Source: Thermoproteota archaeon (GTDB taxonomy: Archaea; Thermoproteota; Bathyarchaeia; RBG-16-48-13; GCA-020355125). From it: a stretch of DNA of 52,540 nt. This document shows, one piece after another, positions 8,768 through 17,409 of this stretch. Position 1 is the first letter of the stretch. Every line of letters starts with the position of its first letter. The stretch covers positions 1 to 52,540 of the forward strand of contig JAUPKU010000106.1 in NCBI GenBank assembly GCA_030837285.1, given 5' to 3'. The position numbers and the translations under genes are program-made. The notes below the pieces were generated by a model that was not told the DNA's origin, ran no database searches, and worked only from the letters and a program-made list of their open reading frames with translations.

Positions 8768-9673
8768 ATGAAGCTAATCACGTTGAAAGAACTTTTGACT
8801 GACGCACAGAAACGCAAGTATGCCCTACCAGCGTTCAGCATAATAACTCCGGAGATCGTGCCTACGCTAATCAAGGTGGCTGAGGAGGAACGGTCGCCTA
8901 TCATTCTGCATCCGCGGCCTGTTAAGGAGCAGTTTGACTATATCCGGTCGCTCTCAGAGGCGGCAGCGATTCCTATCGTGCTGAATCTGGACCATGGAAG
9001 GGATTTTGAGGTCGCGCTGAGGGCAATAAGGCTTGGCTTCACTTCTGTCATGATCGATGGCTCTAGCCTTCCTTTCGGGGAGAACGTTTCCATGACGAAG
9101 AAGGTCGTGGATGCTGCTCATGCTGTGGGGATTTCTACCGAGGCGGAGCTAGGGCATTTAGCCGGCCGGCCCGATGCGCACTCAATAGAAGATGGAGACA
9201 AGGGTTTCTTGACTGAGCCTTCTGAAGCTAAGGCCTTTATTGAGAATACGGGGGCTGATTGTCTGGCTGTGTCGATTGGGACCGCCCATGGGCCATATAA
9301 GTTCAAGGGAACTCCCAAGCTGGACATTGATCGGCTCCTAGAGATTAGGCGAAATGTTGACGTGCCCTTGGTGCTGCATGGTGGATCAAGCGTTCCACAG
9401 GAAATTGTTGCTAAGGCGAAGAAGTACGGTGCCCAGTTGGGGAACATGATTGGGAACACGGATGAGGAGATAATAAAGTCAATCGATGCTGGGATAACTA
9501 AGATCAACATTGGCACGGACTTAAGGCTGGCTTATCTTGCGGGTCTCCGAGAGATCCTCGCCACAAAGCCTGAGGTGACTGAGATTCCTCAGATATTCGG
9601 CGCCGCAAACGCATTGGCTGGCGAAGCCGCGAGAGCGCGCATGCGAGCCTTCCGATCCTCAGGAAAAGCCTGA
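8768..9673 (+). CDS. Class II (zinc) ketose-bisphosphate aldolase, GatY/KbaY/FbaA family
   Basis: 301 residues, the family size. The enzyme uses zinc to cleave a ketose (bis)phosphate to DHAP and an aldehyde, or another phosphoketose to related products. Visible motifs are PAFSIITPE, PIVLNLDHGRDFE (zinc His and catalytic Asp), SVMIDGSSLPF, TEAELGHLAG, VSIGTAHGPYK (zinc His) and PLVLHGGSSVP (zinc His). The last is followed by the DHAP-phosphate segment GITKINIGTDLR. The start ATG is in the sequence context AAGATAATG. A sugar kinase follows in the same direction, so the two probably act in sequence: phosphorylation, then cleavage. The sugar cannot be named from sequence. Confidence 0.92.
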   Translation: MKLITLKELLTDAQKRKYALPAFSIITPEIVPTLIKVAEEERSPIILHPRPVKEQFDYIRSLSEAAAIPIVLNLDHGRDFEVALRAIRLGFTSVMIDGSSLPFGENVSMTKKVVDAAHAVGISTEAELGHLAGRPDAHSIEDGDKGFLTEPSEAKAFIENTGADCLAVSIGTAHGPYKFKGTPKLDIDRLLEIRRNVDVPLVLHGGSSVPQEIVAKAKKYGAQLGNMIGNTDEEIIKSIDAGITKINIGTDLRLAYLAGLREILATKPEVTEIPQIFGAANALAGEAARARMRAFRSSGKA

Positions 9674-9730
9674 TCTCCCTACCTTGATTTTTTTAGTTTG
9701 ATAGATGAAGAAAGCAAGCTGATCGATAAT

Positions 9731-11227
9731 ATGAGTCTATTAGGACTTGACATAGGCACATCGGCCTGTAAATCATTCGTCTACAACCTTGAAGGTAATG
9801 TGGTCTCTTCATCTACTTACGAGTATACCATCCTACATCCAAAGCCATCTTGGTCAGAGTTGGATCCAGAAGAGGTCTGGAGCCAAATTGTAGCCTCTAT
9901 AAGGGAGAGCATCCTGAAAGCCAAAGCGGATCCGAAGCAGATTCAAGCGCTAAGCGTTTCTGCACTCGGCGATGAGATAATGCCCGTTGGAGCGGACTTA
10001 AAATGGACATATCCCACTATTCTGGGGTATGATCAGAGGGCGACCAAACAGTTCAAGGACATCCAGGAGAAACTAGGCATCTCCAGAATTGAGGAGATAA
10101 CGGGCGGTCGCAGCCTAAGCGTAGCGAGCAACATCAAGTGGCTCAAAGAAGAGATGCCTAACGTATACGAGAAGACTATGAAGCTCATAGGTTGGCACGA
10201 GTACTTGATGTGGAAGCTCTGCGGAAGACCCGTGATAGATCCAAGCCTGGCTTCCCGCACTGGCTTATATGATATCCGAAGAGCCCGATGGTCAACGGAG
10301 ATCCTTGATGCCTTAGGAACTGACTTCGACCATATGCCCGATATTGAATTTGCCGGAACTGCAGTTGGAGAAGTACAATCTGAAGCGGTCGAAGAAACGG
10401 GACTTGCAAGGGGAACAGCCGTTGTTGTGGGAGCGCATGACACTCCTGATTGTGCTCTACTCGGAGCGGGAGTTGTCTATGAAGACCTCGCGATAGATCT
10501 GACTGGGTCGTTTGAGAACATCACGGCAGTCGCGCCAAAGGATTCGGGAAGCCTGAAGACGCTTTGCTTAGGGATCAATAGGACCAGCGATATACCCATA
10601 TCTTCGATAGGCACTTTGCCGAGCGCGGGGAGCGTGTTCAAGTGGTATAGGGACACGTTCAGCCAGGAAGAGATGCTGGAGGCCAAGAACCAAAGAAAGG
10701 ACGTGTACGACCTCCTAACCGCTAAAGCCGCGCAATCTCCGCCTGGCTCCAACAATCTGATATTTCTTCCAACTTTCACCGCAAGAGATGCCCGAGGGGC
10801 GATAGTTGGACTGACCCTCGGACACAGAAAGAACGATGTCATTAGAGCAATTCTGGAGGGAATAAGCTATCAGCTGCGAGTGGAGCTCGAGCGTTCCAAA
10901 GAGAGGATGGCTAGAATTAAGGAGATTAGGGCTGTAGGTGGAGGAGCGAAGTCACCTTTCTGGGTGCAATTGAAGGCAGACGTATACAAGAAGTGGATGG
11001 TGACGCCATCCGTGCTGGAAGCAGGTTCTCTTGGCGCTGCCATTCTGGCAGGTATCGGAGTGGGCGCGTATAAAGACGCCTTTGAGGGAGTCAATGAGAC
11101 CTACAGGGAAAAAGACGTTTACGCTCCCGATGAGAAAGCGGTTAAAGTGTATGACAGGTACTTCGAGGTCTACAAGCGCTTAAAGCTAAGTCTTGAACCA
11201 GTCTTCGCGGACATGACGTCAAAATAG
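9731..11227 (+). CDS. FGGY-family carbohydrate kinase
   Basis: I place the start at the ATG at 9731 rather than the upstream TTG at 9698, because the conserved ATPase phosphate-1 motif LLGLDIGTSACKSF then begins three residues in. The product is about 498 residues. Other visible FGGY features are VSALGDEIMPV, GAHDTPDCALLGAG, DLTGSFENI and the C-terminal signature KEIRAVGGGAKSPFW...EAGSLGAAILAG. The family phosphorylates sugars, sugar alcohols or sugar acids (xylulose, gluconate, ribulose, erythritol and others). The aldolase stop is 57 bases before this start, supporting an aldolase-kinase operon. Substrate assignment is open. Confidence 0.9.
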   Translation: MSLLGLDIGTSACKSFVYNLEGNVVSSSTYEYTILHPKPSWSELDPEEVWSQIVASIRESILKAKADPKQIQALSVSALGDEIMPVGADLKWTYPTILGYDQRATKQFKDIQEKLGISRIEEITGGRSLSVASNIKWLKEEMPNVYEKTMKLIGWHEYLMWKLCGRPVIDPSLASRTGLYDIRRARWSTEILDALGTDFDHMPDIEFAGTAVGEVQSEAVEETGLARGTAVVVGAHDTPDCALLGAGVVYEDLAIDLTGSFENITAVAPKDSGSLKTLCLGINRTSDIPISSIGTLPSAGSVFKWYRDTFSQEEMLEAKNQRKDVYDLLTAKAAQSPPGSNNLIFLPTFTARDARGAIVGLTLGHRKNDVIRAILEGISYQLRVELERSKERMARIKEIRAVGGGAKSPFWVQLKADVYKKWMVTPSVLEAGSLGAAILAGIGVGAYKDAFEGVNETYREKDVYAPDEKAVKVYDRYFEVYKRLKLSLEPVFADMTSK

Positions 11228-11301
11228 CCATCGCGTGCACGATAGACGAACATTGCCATATTTCTATTAAATACTAAGAAGTGTAAGAGTATCTTAAGGA
11301 C

Positions 11302-12471
11302 GTGATTGCGATTATGGAGCGACCCTTAGGAGTAAGAATCTCTGAAAACGAGCTAGCTAGACGTTGGAAAGCAGTCCGAGAGGCGATGACAAAATCGGGG
11401 TTGGACTGCATAGTCATGCAAAACAATAATCAATACATGGGTGGATACTTCCGCTACTTCACTGACATGCCAGCTCAGACGTATGGTTCATCAGCAGTCT
11501 TCCCACTAGATGATGGAATTACCATAATCACCTCTGGACCACCTCAGACACTTGAGTGGCCATCGAGTTACGTGAAGAAGCGCATTAGCCTGCCCTACTT
11601 TCCAACTATTAACTCCACGAATACTTTGGATGCTAAGGCCGTGGTGGGACGCTTAAAGAGCAGAAGAGTAAGTCGGTAGGCTTCGTCTCGAAAGCATCAA
11701 TGCCCGCCTTCTTCTACGAGTATATCAGAGAGAATCTGCCTGAAGTTCATTTTAACGATGCGACAGACTTGGTGGACGACATCAAGATTGTCAAAAGCCA
11801 GGAAGAAATAGACCTAATTAGAAAGACAGTTGAATTACACGCCAACATCTTTGAAGCTACACTTGTTTTCCTTCGCCTAGGAGCAAAGGTCAACGAAAAA
11901 GTCTCAAGTATATCGGCTAGCGAGTGACATGGGCAGTGAATTCGGACAATGTGGCGTCGGCTGTGCGCCAGCAAGAACCCTCGCGAGAGCGCAGCCTAGC
12001 AGTCTGCTAAACCATGAGTTGAAGTATGGTCAAGTCTTCTTTCTAATAGAGTTCAATGGGGCAGAGGGCTTCTATGGTGAGATTTCTAGGACGGCATGTT
12101 TAGGCGTCGCACCTAAGCCATTGTTGGATTTGTGGCGGGACGCGGTTGAAGCGCAGGACAGAACCGCTGAAATTATGAAAGATGGGGCAGATCCGAGGGA
12201 ACTGTAAGACGTTCACAACAAGTATCTTGCTGGCAAAGGACTGCACGCCGAGGAACGGCTATATTCTCATGGCCAAGGGTATGACATGGTGGAGCGACCT
12301 AGCATATCATCAGGAGAAACGATGAAGATGAAAAAGGGCATGTTCATGGCGATACACCCCGAATCCTTCATTACGAAGGAGGCCAACGCCTTCTGCTGCG
12401 ATAACTTCCTCGTAACAGACTCTGGTGCCACAAAGCTGACAAGGACTCCCAGAGAAGTATTCATCGTATAA
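11302..12471 (+). pseudogene. Decayed M24-family (creatinase/Xaa-Pro dipeptidase-like) protein
   Basis: Four ORF pieces together make one M24-type protein. The N-terminal creatinase-like domain (LARRWKAVREAMTKSGLDCI) occupies 11302-11679. One base appears to be missing in an A run near 11655, and the frame resumes with SKSVGFVSKASMPAFFYEYI. A second shift near 11905 leads to YRLASDMGSEFGQCGVGCAP. An in-frame TAA at 12205-12207 interrupts ADPREL*DVHNKYLAGKGLHAEERLYSHG, and homology continues to the end. The pita-bread segment FLIEFNGAEGFYGEISRT and HGQGYDMVERP are recognisable. Two frameshifts plus a nonsense codon make expression of an intact protein unlikely. A TATA-like ATTAAATA precedes it. 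It lies after the kinase in the same direction. Confidence 0.85.
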
Positions 12472-12507
12472 AAACGGAAGAATGATTATTGAAGTCTGAT
12501 GACTTAG

Positions 12508-13452
12508 ATGCTGGTCACGTTTGACTAGACGAAGAATTCTTGAAGGAGATAGAGTCAATCTCACTCCGAATCCGTGTTGAGAAGTCTGTGACCAAGAAGA
12601 TTGCAATCAGCAAAGCGAGGGAAGCGGAAATAATCTACGGAGGGTTGTTTGAGAAGGATATTCTCGCGGCAGCCCGAAGACTAAAGTGGGTTCAATGCCG
12701 TTTTGCTGGCGTGGACAGATTCCTCTTTCCAGAGATGCTGAGAAGCAGCGTTCTCCTGACGGACTCAAGCGGTGTCCATCAAATACAGGTTTCAGAGCAT
12801 GCGATGAGCCTAATGCTTTCTTGGACTAGAAAACTCCACGTGTTCATGAGAAATCAGATCAGAGGAGAATGGTGGAGGCTCGAAGGTACGTCTGTGTGTG
12901 ACGAATTATCTAGAAAGATCGTTGGCATAGTTGGCCTGGGGAATATCGGCGCCGAAATAGCTAAGAAAGTCAAAGCCTTTGACGCAAAGACGTTAGATCT
13001 TTATCATTCCAGAAGGATTCAGCTGCCACAGATCGACGAAATGCTGCCTATGGAAGAGCTCCCCACACTCCTAAGAAGATCCGACTTCGTGGTGTTAGCG
13101 TTGCCACTCTCAACCAGAACAAAAGGCATGTTTGGAGAAGACGAGTTTCGACAGATGAAGAGGTCAGCTGTCCTAGTGAATGTGGAACGAGGGGGGAGTT
13201 GTCCAAGAGAAAATGTTGATCAAGGCTCTCTAAGAGGGCTGGATTGCCGGCGCCTTATTGGATGTCTTCGAGACCGAGCCTCTTCCATCAGATTCAGCAT
13301 TATGGAAGATGGAGAACGTGATAATAACTCCGCATGTGGCAGGCACCACACCATACTACGATCAGAGAGCAGTCTCCCTCTTCACGGAGAACATAAAAAA
13401 GTACCGCAAAGGCGAACCCCTAAACAACATAGTAGACAAAACCAAAGCTTCT
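12508..13452 (+). pseudogene. Decayed D-2-hydroxyacid dehydrogenase
   Basis: The likely original start is ATG at 12508 (MLVTFD), followed immediately by a frameshift into LDEEFLKEIESIS. The NAD-binding fold is readable: KIVGIVGLGNIGAEIAKK. A G run near 13195 appears to carry one extra G, after which the proper frame is VVQEKMLIKAL. A TAA at 13231-13233 then interrupts KAL*EGWIAGALLDVFETEPLP, and the end is read in the 13258 ORF (IITPHVAGTTPY). The usually glycine position of NVGRG is NVERG here, a substitution at a conserved site. Beyond about 13452 the frame runs on into the next gene, showing the original stop is lost. An intact paralogue-type enzyme is at 38247-39245. Confidence 0.87.
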
Positions 13453-13555
13453 AACCCTCAATCGCATGCGATTTGTAATGGGATAATAGGTAGTGACCCA
13501 GTTAATCGATTTCCCGTGGTTTTTCACACATTCCTCAATGATGCTAGTCTTTTGC

Positions 13556-14125
13556 TTAGCCTACGCACCAGCTTTGGTTGATTTTCATATAGATGATCTT
13601 CTCGTTTAGGTCGAAAACTATCTGGTGGTAGTGCGTGTGCGGTATTACTCCTATCTTATTTTCGGGTAACATCACCCTCAGTATATAATTAATGAATGTT
13701 CTGTGGCTTATCACTACTATTTTCTTTGCGTGAAGCTGGCTTAGATAGTTGACTACCTGACTAGCTCGGGACAGTAACGCTGTAGGCGTTTCGATCCCGT
13801 TTTTCCTTAGAATTGTCTCATCCTGAGTCTGCAGCAGCCCGGTTTCTCTTGCATACACTAGTGTCTTTCCTTCTAACACGCCGAAGTCTCGTTCTCGGAG
13901 TTGCGGTATTGCCTGGATGTCAGAGTTTGGAAACAGTATCTCAGCGGTTTCACGCACTCGTTTCAATTCACTACAAAGGACGATATCAGGTTTGACAACA
14001 CATTCTCTTATTGAATAGAGTTTTTCCTTCCCGTTGTCACTGAGGGACGGGTCAGTAATGCCAATAATCACTTGTAACTCGTTCTCTCTTGTCAGACCAT
14101 GTCTCATCAATAACAATTCTTTCAT
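13556..14125 (-). CDS. Histidine phosphatase superfamily (phosphoglycerate mutase-like) protein
   Basis: About 189 residues with the catalytic LLLMRHGLTREN at the N terminus, SDNGKEKL, the conserved LCSELKRVRETAEIL, ERDFGVLEG, and the second catalytic His in VVISHRTFINYILR. The family transfers or hydrolyses phosphate through a phosphohistidine; specific members act on phosphoglycerate, nucleotides or alpha-ribazole phosphate. I prefer the ATG at 14125 over the TTG one codon upstream. It lies opposite to the dehydrogenase pseudogene, whose runaway frame overlaps its 3' end. Confidence 0.85.
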   Translation of the reverse strand: MKELLLMRHGLTRENELQVIIGITDPSLSDNGKEKLYSIRECVVKPDIVLCSELKRVRETAEILFPNSDIQAIPQLRERDFGVLEGKTLVYARETGLLQTQDETILRKNGIETPTALLSRASQVVNYLSQLHAKKIVVISHRTFINYILRVMLPENKIGVIPHTHYHQIVFDLNEKIIYMKINQSWCVG

Positions 14126-14434
14126 CAAACTTCACTATGGCCTATCCTTTCTTGCATATTTTCTGCTTTATTTGTGCTATGCTTCCTCCTAACACGCAGT
14201 ATATGTACCTGCTAACACCAAGTTCGACATATCTAAACTAGAAAATGAAAGTTTTACGAGCGATGATCTTTCAGAAAGCTTTGAATAATCGTCTTTAGGT
14301 CGTCACTGTGCGATTCGGTGTATTGTCGGAACAGTTCTATATCTCTAACATAGAATTTCGCTAAGGACTAAGATAGCTATAAATTGACAGTGCAAAAGTC
14401 ATGGAATTTATTGGCTCGGTATTGCCCGAATGTC

Positions 14435-14459
14435 GGGAGTTCAAATCTTCCCGTCCTCG
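14435..14459 (+). other. tRNA 3'-end-like fragment (T-arm plus acceptor-like strand)
   Basis: GGGAG-TTCAAAT-CTTCC forms a 5-bp T-stem (one G-U pair) with a standard 7-base T-loop. It is followed by CGTCCTC and G, as an acceptor 3' strand and discriminator would be. A matching 5' acceptor strand (GAGGACG), D-arm and anticodon arm were not found upstream, so it is not a whole tRNA. It could be a tRNA remnant, an old integration scar or chance. Confidence 0.3.
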
Positions 14460-14532
14460 ATCTCTTCTACGGAGCATGTTACAACAATTTGTCTTGTTTT
14501 CCGGCTGTTTTTCTGTATTCATGTTGGCAAGT

Positions 14533-14539
14533 CTTATAT
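14533..14539 (+). promoter_or_regulatory. TATA-like box for LarA paralogue 2
   Basis: CTTATAT lies about 40 bases before the ATG at 14576. A GAAGGGA ribosome-site-like stretch sits just before the start, so the leader would be very short. Confidence 0.35.
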
Positions 14540-14575
14540 CCGTTCTTCTTAACATGTACTTCCGAAGGGATAATG

Positions 14576-15973
14576 ATGGAAAAAGAGTTTAAGACAATTT
14601 TTAATGGTGCGGAGACAACTGTGAAACTGCCATCGGAGAACATGAAGGCAGTGATCTCTTTTCATGATCGTCCAGGGCTTAAGGATCCTGAGGGGAAGAT
14701 GCGCAAGCTACTTGAGGATCCAATAGGCTGTGAGAAACTCGCAGACATAGTCAAGCGAGGTGACAAGGTCGCCCTGATCTCAGCCGAGTACACGATGATG
14801 CCGCAGACTTGGATTGTAGCTCCCGTAGTCGTTGATGCGTTGAAGAAGGCAGGGGTGAAGGATGAGGATATCACCCTCGTTAATGCTCCTGGAACACATC
14901 AGACTGAGGAGCAGCAGATGGTGAATCCGCTGGTTGCAAAACTCTTTGGAACCGTTTCAGGCAAGTACAGGATGGTTTACCACGACTGCGACAAGAAAGA
15001 CAAGCTGACGTACGTTGGCGAGACAAGCCAAGGCACCCCAGTATTCGTCAACAAGACGGTTATGGAAGCTGATGTTAAGATAGGCTTCAACTCGATACCA
15101 CCCCATCATTCAGCTGGCCACTGTGGAGGAGGAAAGATAATCATGCCTGGAGTATGCGGCAGAGCTTCCATTGGCGCTATGCACAGGCGGGTGATGTGTC
15201 CTGGCTTTAGAGAGTGGCAAGTTGGACTGCCAAATCCGAAGAATATGGTTCGGAAGGATATTCACGACTCAGCCCGTCTTGCTGGTTTGGACTTCTGCAT
15301 TGACGTCGTGAGCAACTCGCAGGGACAGATCATTGACATCTTCGCCGGAGACTTCGAGAAAGAGTACAACGAGGGAGTGACAAAGGTTTCCAGCAAACTC
15401 TACGGAACTGAGATGGATGGGAGAGCGGACATAGCCATACACCTACCAACCGCCAAGCCAATGTCACAGGGACCATTTGCAGACCCGAAGTACCTGACAG
15501 GGGCAATGCTACAACCCCTTCTCGCAGCTGACATGGCTACGAAGGATGATGGCATCTCCATCATCGTTCAGTCAGCGGAGGGAGGATTTGACTCCGCTGG
15601 AACACTGGGTGGGGGCTTCACGGATGTAGATCTCACGCTTGAGGCTAGACGAAAACGAGGCTACGTCGACCCGTTCAGGCACGTTACGAACGTGCTTCAA
15701 TACCTTAAGATGACTTCGGATGAGCTGGGTTGGATAATGGCTATGGGTCAGTATGACCTGCGAGACGCGTCACTCATGTGGCAGGGCAGAAAAACCCTTG
15801 ACAGCAAGAGAATGTTCCTAGCCTCACTCTTCCCCAAGGAGGTAGCGCTTACACTTGGCTTCAGATACGTGACTCCGAACTTTGATGAAGCGTTGAAGAA
15901 GGCCTTTGAGGAGAAGGGCAAGGACGCGACCATTGCAGTAATCCAAGGCGGTCGATATCCAATCATCAAGTAG
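14576..15973 (+). CDS. LarA-like nickel-pincer racemase/epimerase (paralogue 2)
   Basis: I set the start at ATG 14576 because M-E-KEFKT then aligns with the starts of paralogues 1 and 3. The ORF-track start at 14384 adds 64 unrelated residues. The 465-residue product keeps the pincer residues: His in APGTHQTEE, His in IPPHHSAGH, Lys in CGGGKIIMPG and His in GAMHRRV. It is very close to paralogue 1 over its whole length, including near-identical DNA at the 3' end, which indicates a fairly recent duplication. The C-terminal third differs more, notably at TAKPMSQGPFADPKY versus PPPSQTTGGMGAGTG, a place where substrate preference may have diverged. A terminator-like hairpin follows. Confidence 0.88.
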   Translation: MEKEFKTIFNGAETTVKLPSENMKAVISFHDRPGLKDPEGKMRKLLEDPIGCEKLADIVKRGDKVALISAEYTMMPQTWIVAPVVVDALKKAGVKDEDITLVNAPGTHQTEEQQMVNPLVAKLFGTVSGKYRMVYHDCDKKDKLTYVGETSQGTPVFVNKTVMEADVKIGFNSIPPHHSAGHCGGGKIIMPGVCGRASIGAMHRRVMCPGFREWQVGLPNPKNMVRKDIHDSARLAGLDFCIDVVSNSQGQIIDIFAGDFEKEYNEGVTKVSSKLYGTEMDGRADIAIHLPTAKPMSQGPFADPKYLTGAMLQPLLAADMATKDDGISIIVQSAEGGFDSAGTLGGGFTDVDLTLEARRKRGYVDPFRHVTNVLQYLKMTSDELGWIMAMGQYDLRDASLMWQGRKTLDSKRMFLASLFPKEVALTLGFRYVTPNFDEALKKAFEEKGKDATIAVIQGGRYPIIK

Positions 15974-15984
15974 AGAACAAGACA

Positions 15985-16028
15985 GGGGATTAGACTATTA
16001 GAAGTTAATTCCCCATTTCTTTTTTCTA
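15985..16028 (+). terminator. Hairpin and T-rich tract after LarA paralogue 2
   Basis: GGGGATTA (15985 onward) can pair, with a bulge, with TTAATTCCCC ending at 16014. ATTTCTTTTTTC follows. It starts 12 bases after the stop codon. Confidence 0.5.
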
Positions 16029-16177
16029 CAATCGCAAAAGATGCAATTGTAGGCTTTCAATTACTATACCCTATAGTAACGTCCTATCTTTGACCCTCTG
16101 CCATAACTGAATTCGCATTATGACGATTTTGCATTCTCCTTAGGTCAAGTTTTAAGTTCTTAGAAGTAGACTATCTT

Positions 16178-17350
16178 ATGTGGATTTTTGGGAGAATAAG
16201 TTATTTGAAGATTACAGATGTTAAAGTTAGAATATTCCGTTTCCCTCCACTCAAGTTCAAGATTCATGAACAGTACAATGGGATCATTAGAAGCAGTCCA
16301 TGGGTTCAACGTACTCTGAACGTTACAGAAGTGGCCACCGACGAGGGAATTGTAGGAGTATGCCCCGGAGGAGACAAAGAGAAGATCGAGGGACGAATTA
16401 GGAGAGCGATAATTGGTGAGGATCCACTGGCGGTGGAGAGGATATGGCAGAAATTGTACATGGGCGACTACCGTAAGCCCGTGGCTAAAGGAGACTGGAT
16501 AACCACAATCAGCCACGTCGATATGGCCATCTGGGACATCGTCGGAAAAGCATCTAAACAACCAACTTACAAGCTCTTAGGTGGATATGCAGATAGGGTG
16601 CCAATATACGCTGCTGGAGGCTACTACTTCGAAGGTAAGAGCGAACAGGATTTGGCTGATGAGCTGAAAGGATTCGTGGAGCAGGGATATGACGCGGTGA
16701 AGATGAAGGTCGGTGCTTGGAGGTTCGGTGTGTCTATGGAGACTGACGTTAAGCGCGTCAAAGCCGCCAGAGAAGCCATAGGATCCAACATTAAGCTAAT
16801 GGTAGATGCTAACAACGCTTGGACCGCTAAGGAAGCCATCAAATTCATTAAAACTGTCGAACGTTATGAACTTTACTGGTTCGAAGAGCCGGTTGAGCCA
16901 GATGACTTCGAAGGCAGCGCCGAAGTAAAAGCCGCGACGAGCATCCTTGTCGCTTCGGGAGAGAACGAAGCCACCCGATGGGGTAGCCGCGACCTAATCG
17001 AATCTAGAGCCGTAGATGTAATTCAAGTAGACCCAGGTATCTGCGGCGGCTTCACAGAGATTCGGAAGATATCTGCAATGGCAAGTGCCCACCACATCTG
17101 GTTCGCCCCGCATGGAGGTCACATTCTGGGAGCAACGGCGGTTGCTGCAGCTCCGAATGGTCTCATCGTGGAGTCTTATCCAACTTCGAAATGGCGTCCA
17201 GAGAGTCCAATCGATCCTAACCATCCGGAGATTAAGCTTCTTGAGGAGTCAAACACCATTAAGAAAGGCTGGATCACTCTCTCTCAGAAGCCTGGTCTGG
17301 GCTACTATCTGAATGAGGACGTAGCTAAGAAATATGAAGTCAAAGATTAG
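16178..17350 (+). CDS. Enolase-superfamily acid-sugar dehydratase / mandelate racemase-like enzyme
   Basis: Up to 390 residues with the two-domain MR-like fold. The N-terminal capping domain ends near DMAIWDIVGKASKQPTYKLLGG. Barrel residues follow in order: DAVKMKVG (KxK), KLMVDANNAW (metal Asp), YWFEEPVEP (metal Glu), LVASGENEAT (metal Glu), VIQVDPGICGG (Asp of the His-Asp pair) and WFAPHGGH (His). The family abstracts the proton alpha to a carboxylate, giving racemisation or dehydration of sugar acids. The KxK plus His-Asp arrangement is typical of the mandelate racemase subgroup, which includes galactonate, gluconate and related dehydratases. A TTG at 16205 (before KITDVKVRIF) may be the true start. 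Beside LarA paralogue 2 in the same direction, it suggests sugar-acid metabolism. Confidence 0.9.
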   Translation: MWIFGRISYLKITDVKVRIFRFPPLKFKIHEQYNGIIRSSPWVQRTLNVTEVATDEGIVGVCPGGDKEKIEGRIRRAIIGEDPLAVERIWQKLYMGDYRKPVAKGDWITTISHVDMAIWDIVGKASKQPTYKLLGGYADRVPIYAAGGYYFEGKSEQDLADELKGFVEQGYDAVKMKVGAWRFGVSMETDVKRVKAAREAIGSNIKLMVDANNAWTAKEAIKFIKTVERYELYWFEEPVEPDDFEGSAEVKAATSILVASGENEATRWGSRDLIESRAVDVIQVDPGICGGFTEIRKISAMASAHHIWFAPHGGHILGATAVAAAPNGLIVESYPTSKWRPESPIDPNHPEIKLLEESNTIKKGWITLSQKPGLGYYLNEDVAKKYEVKD

Positions 17351-17409
17351 TTTACTACGTACTTGCTTGCTCTCCCACCTATAGGAGGTGCCTTGCTTCT
17401 ATTCTAAGA

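Larger units (their letters stand above)
14126..14575. other. Spacer between divergent genes with a tRNA-end-like element
   Basis: About 450 bases lie between the histidine phosphatase and the second LarA-like gene. The ORF track extends LarA paralogue 2 back to 14384, but that extension has no family resemblance. The spacer holds a tRNA T-arm-like element (14435-14459) and a TATA-like box (14533-14539). I see no complete RNA gene. Confidence 0.45.

Noticed and set aside
14384-14575. N-terminal extension of LarA paralogue 2 in the ORF track
   Set aside because: The extension has no homology to paralogues 1 and 3, which both begin with M-x-KEFKT, and it spans a TATA-like box and a tRNA-like fragment.
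17376-17390. CACCT...AGGTG hairpin between convergent genes as a terminator
   Set aside because: The stem is only 5 bp and no T-run follows on either side, so it is too weak to call.
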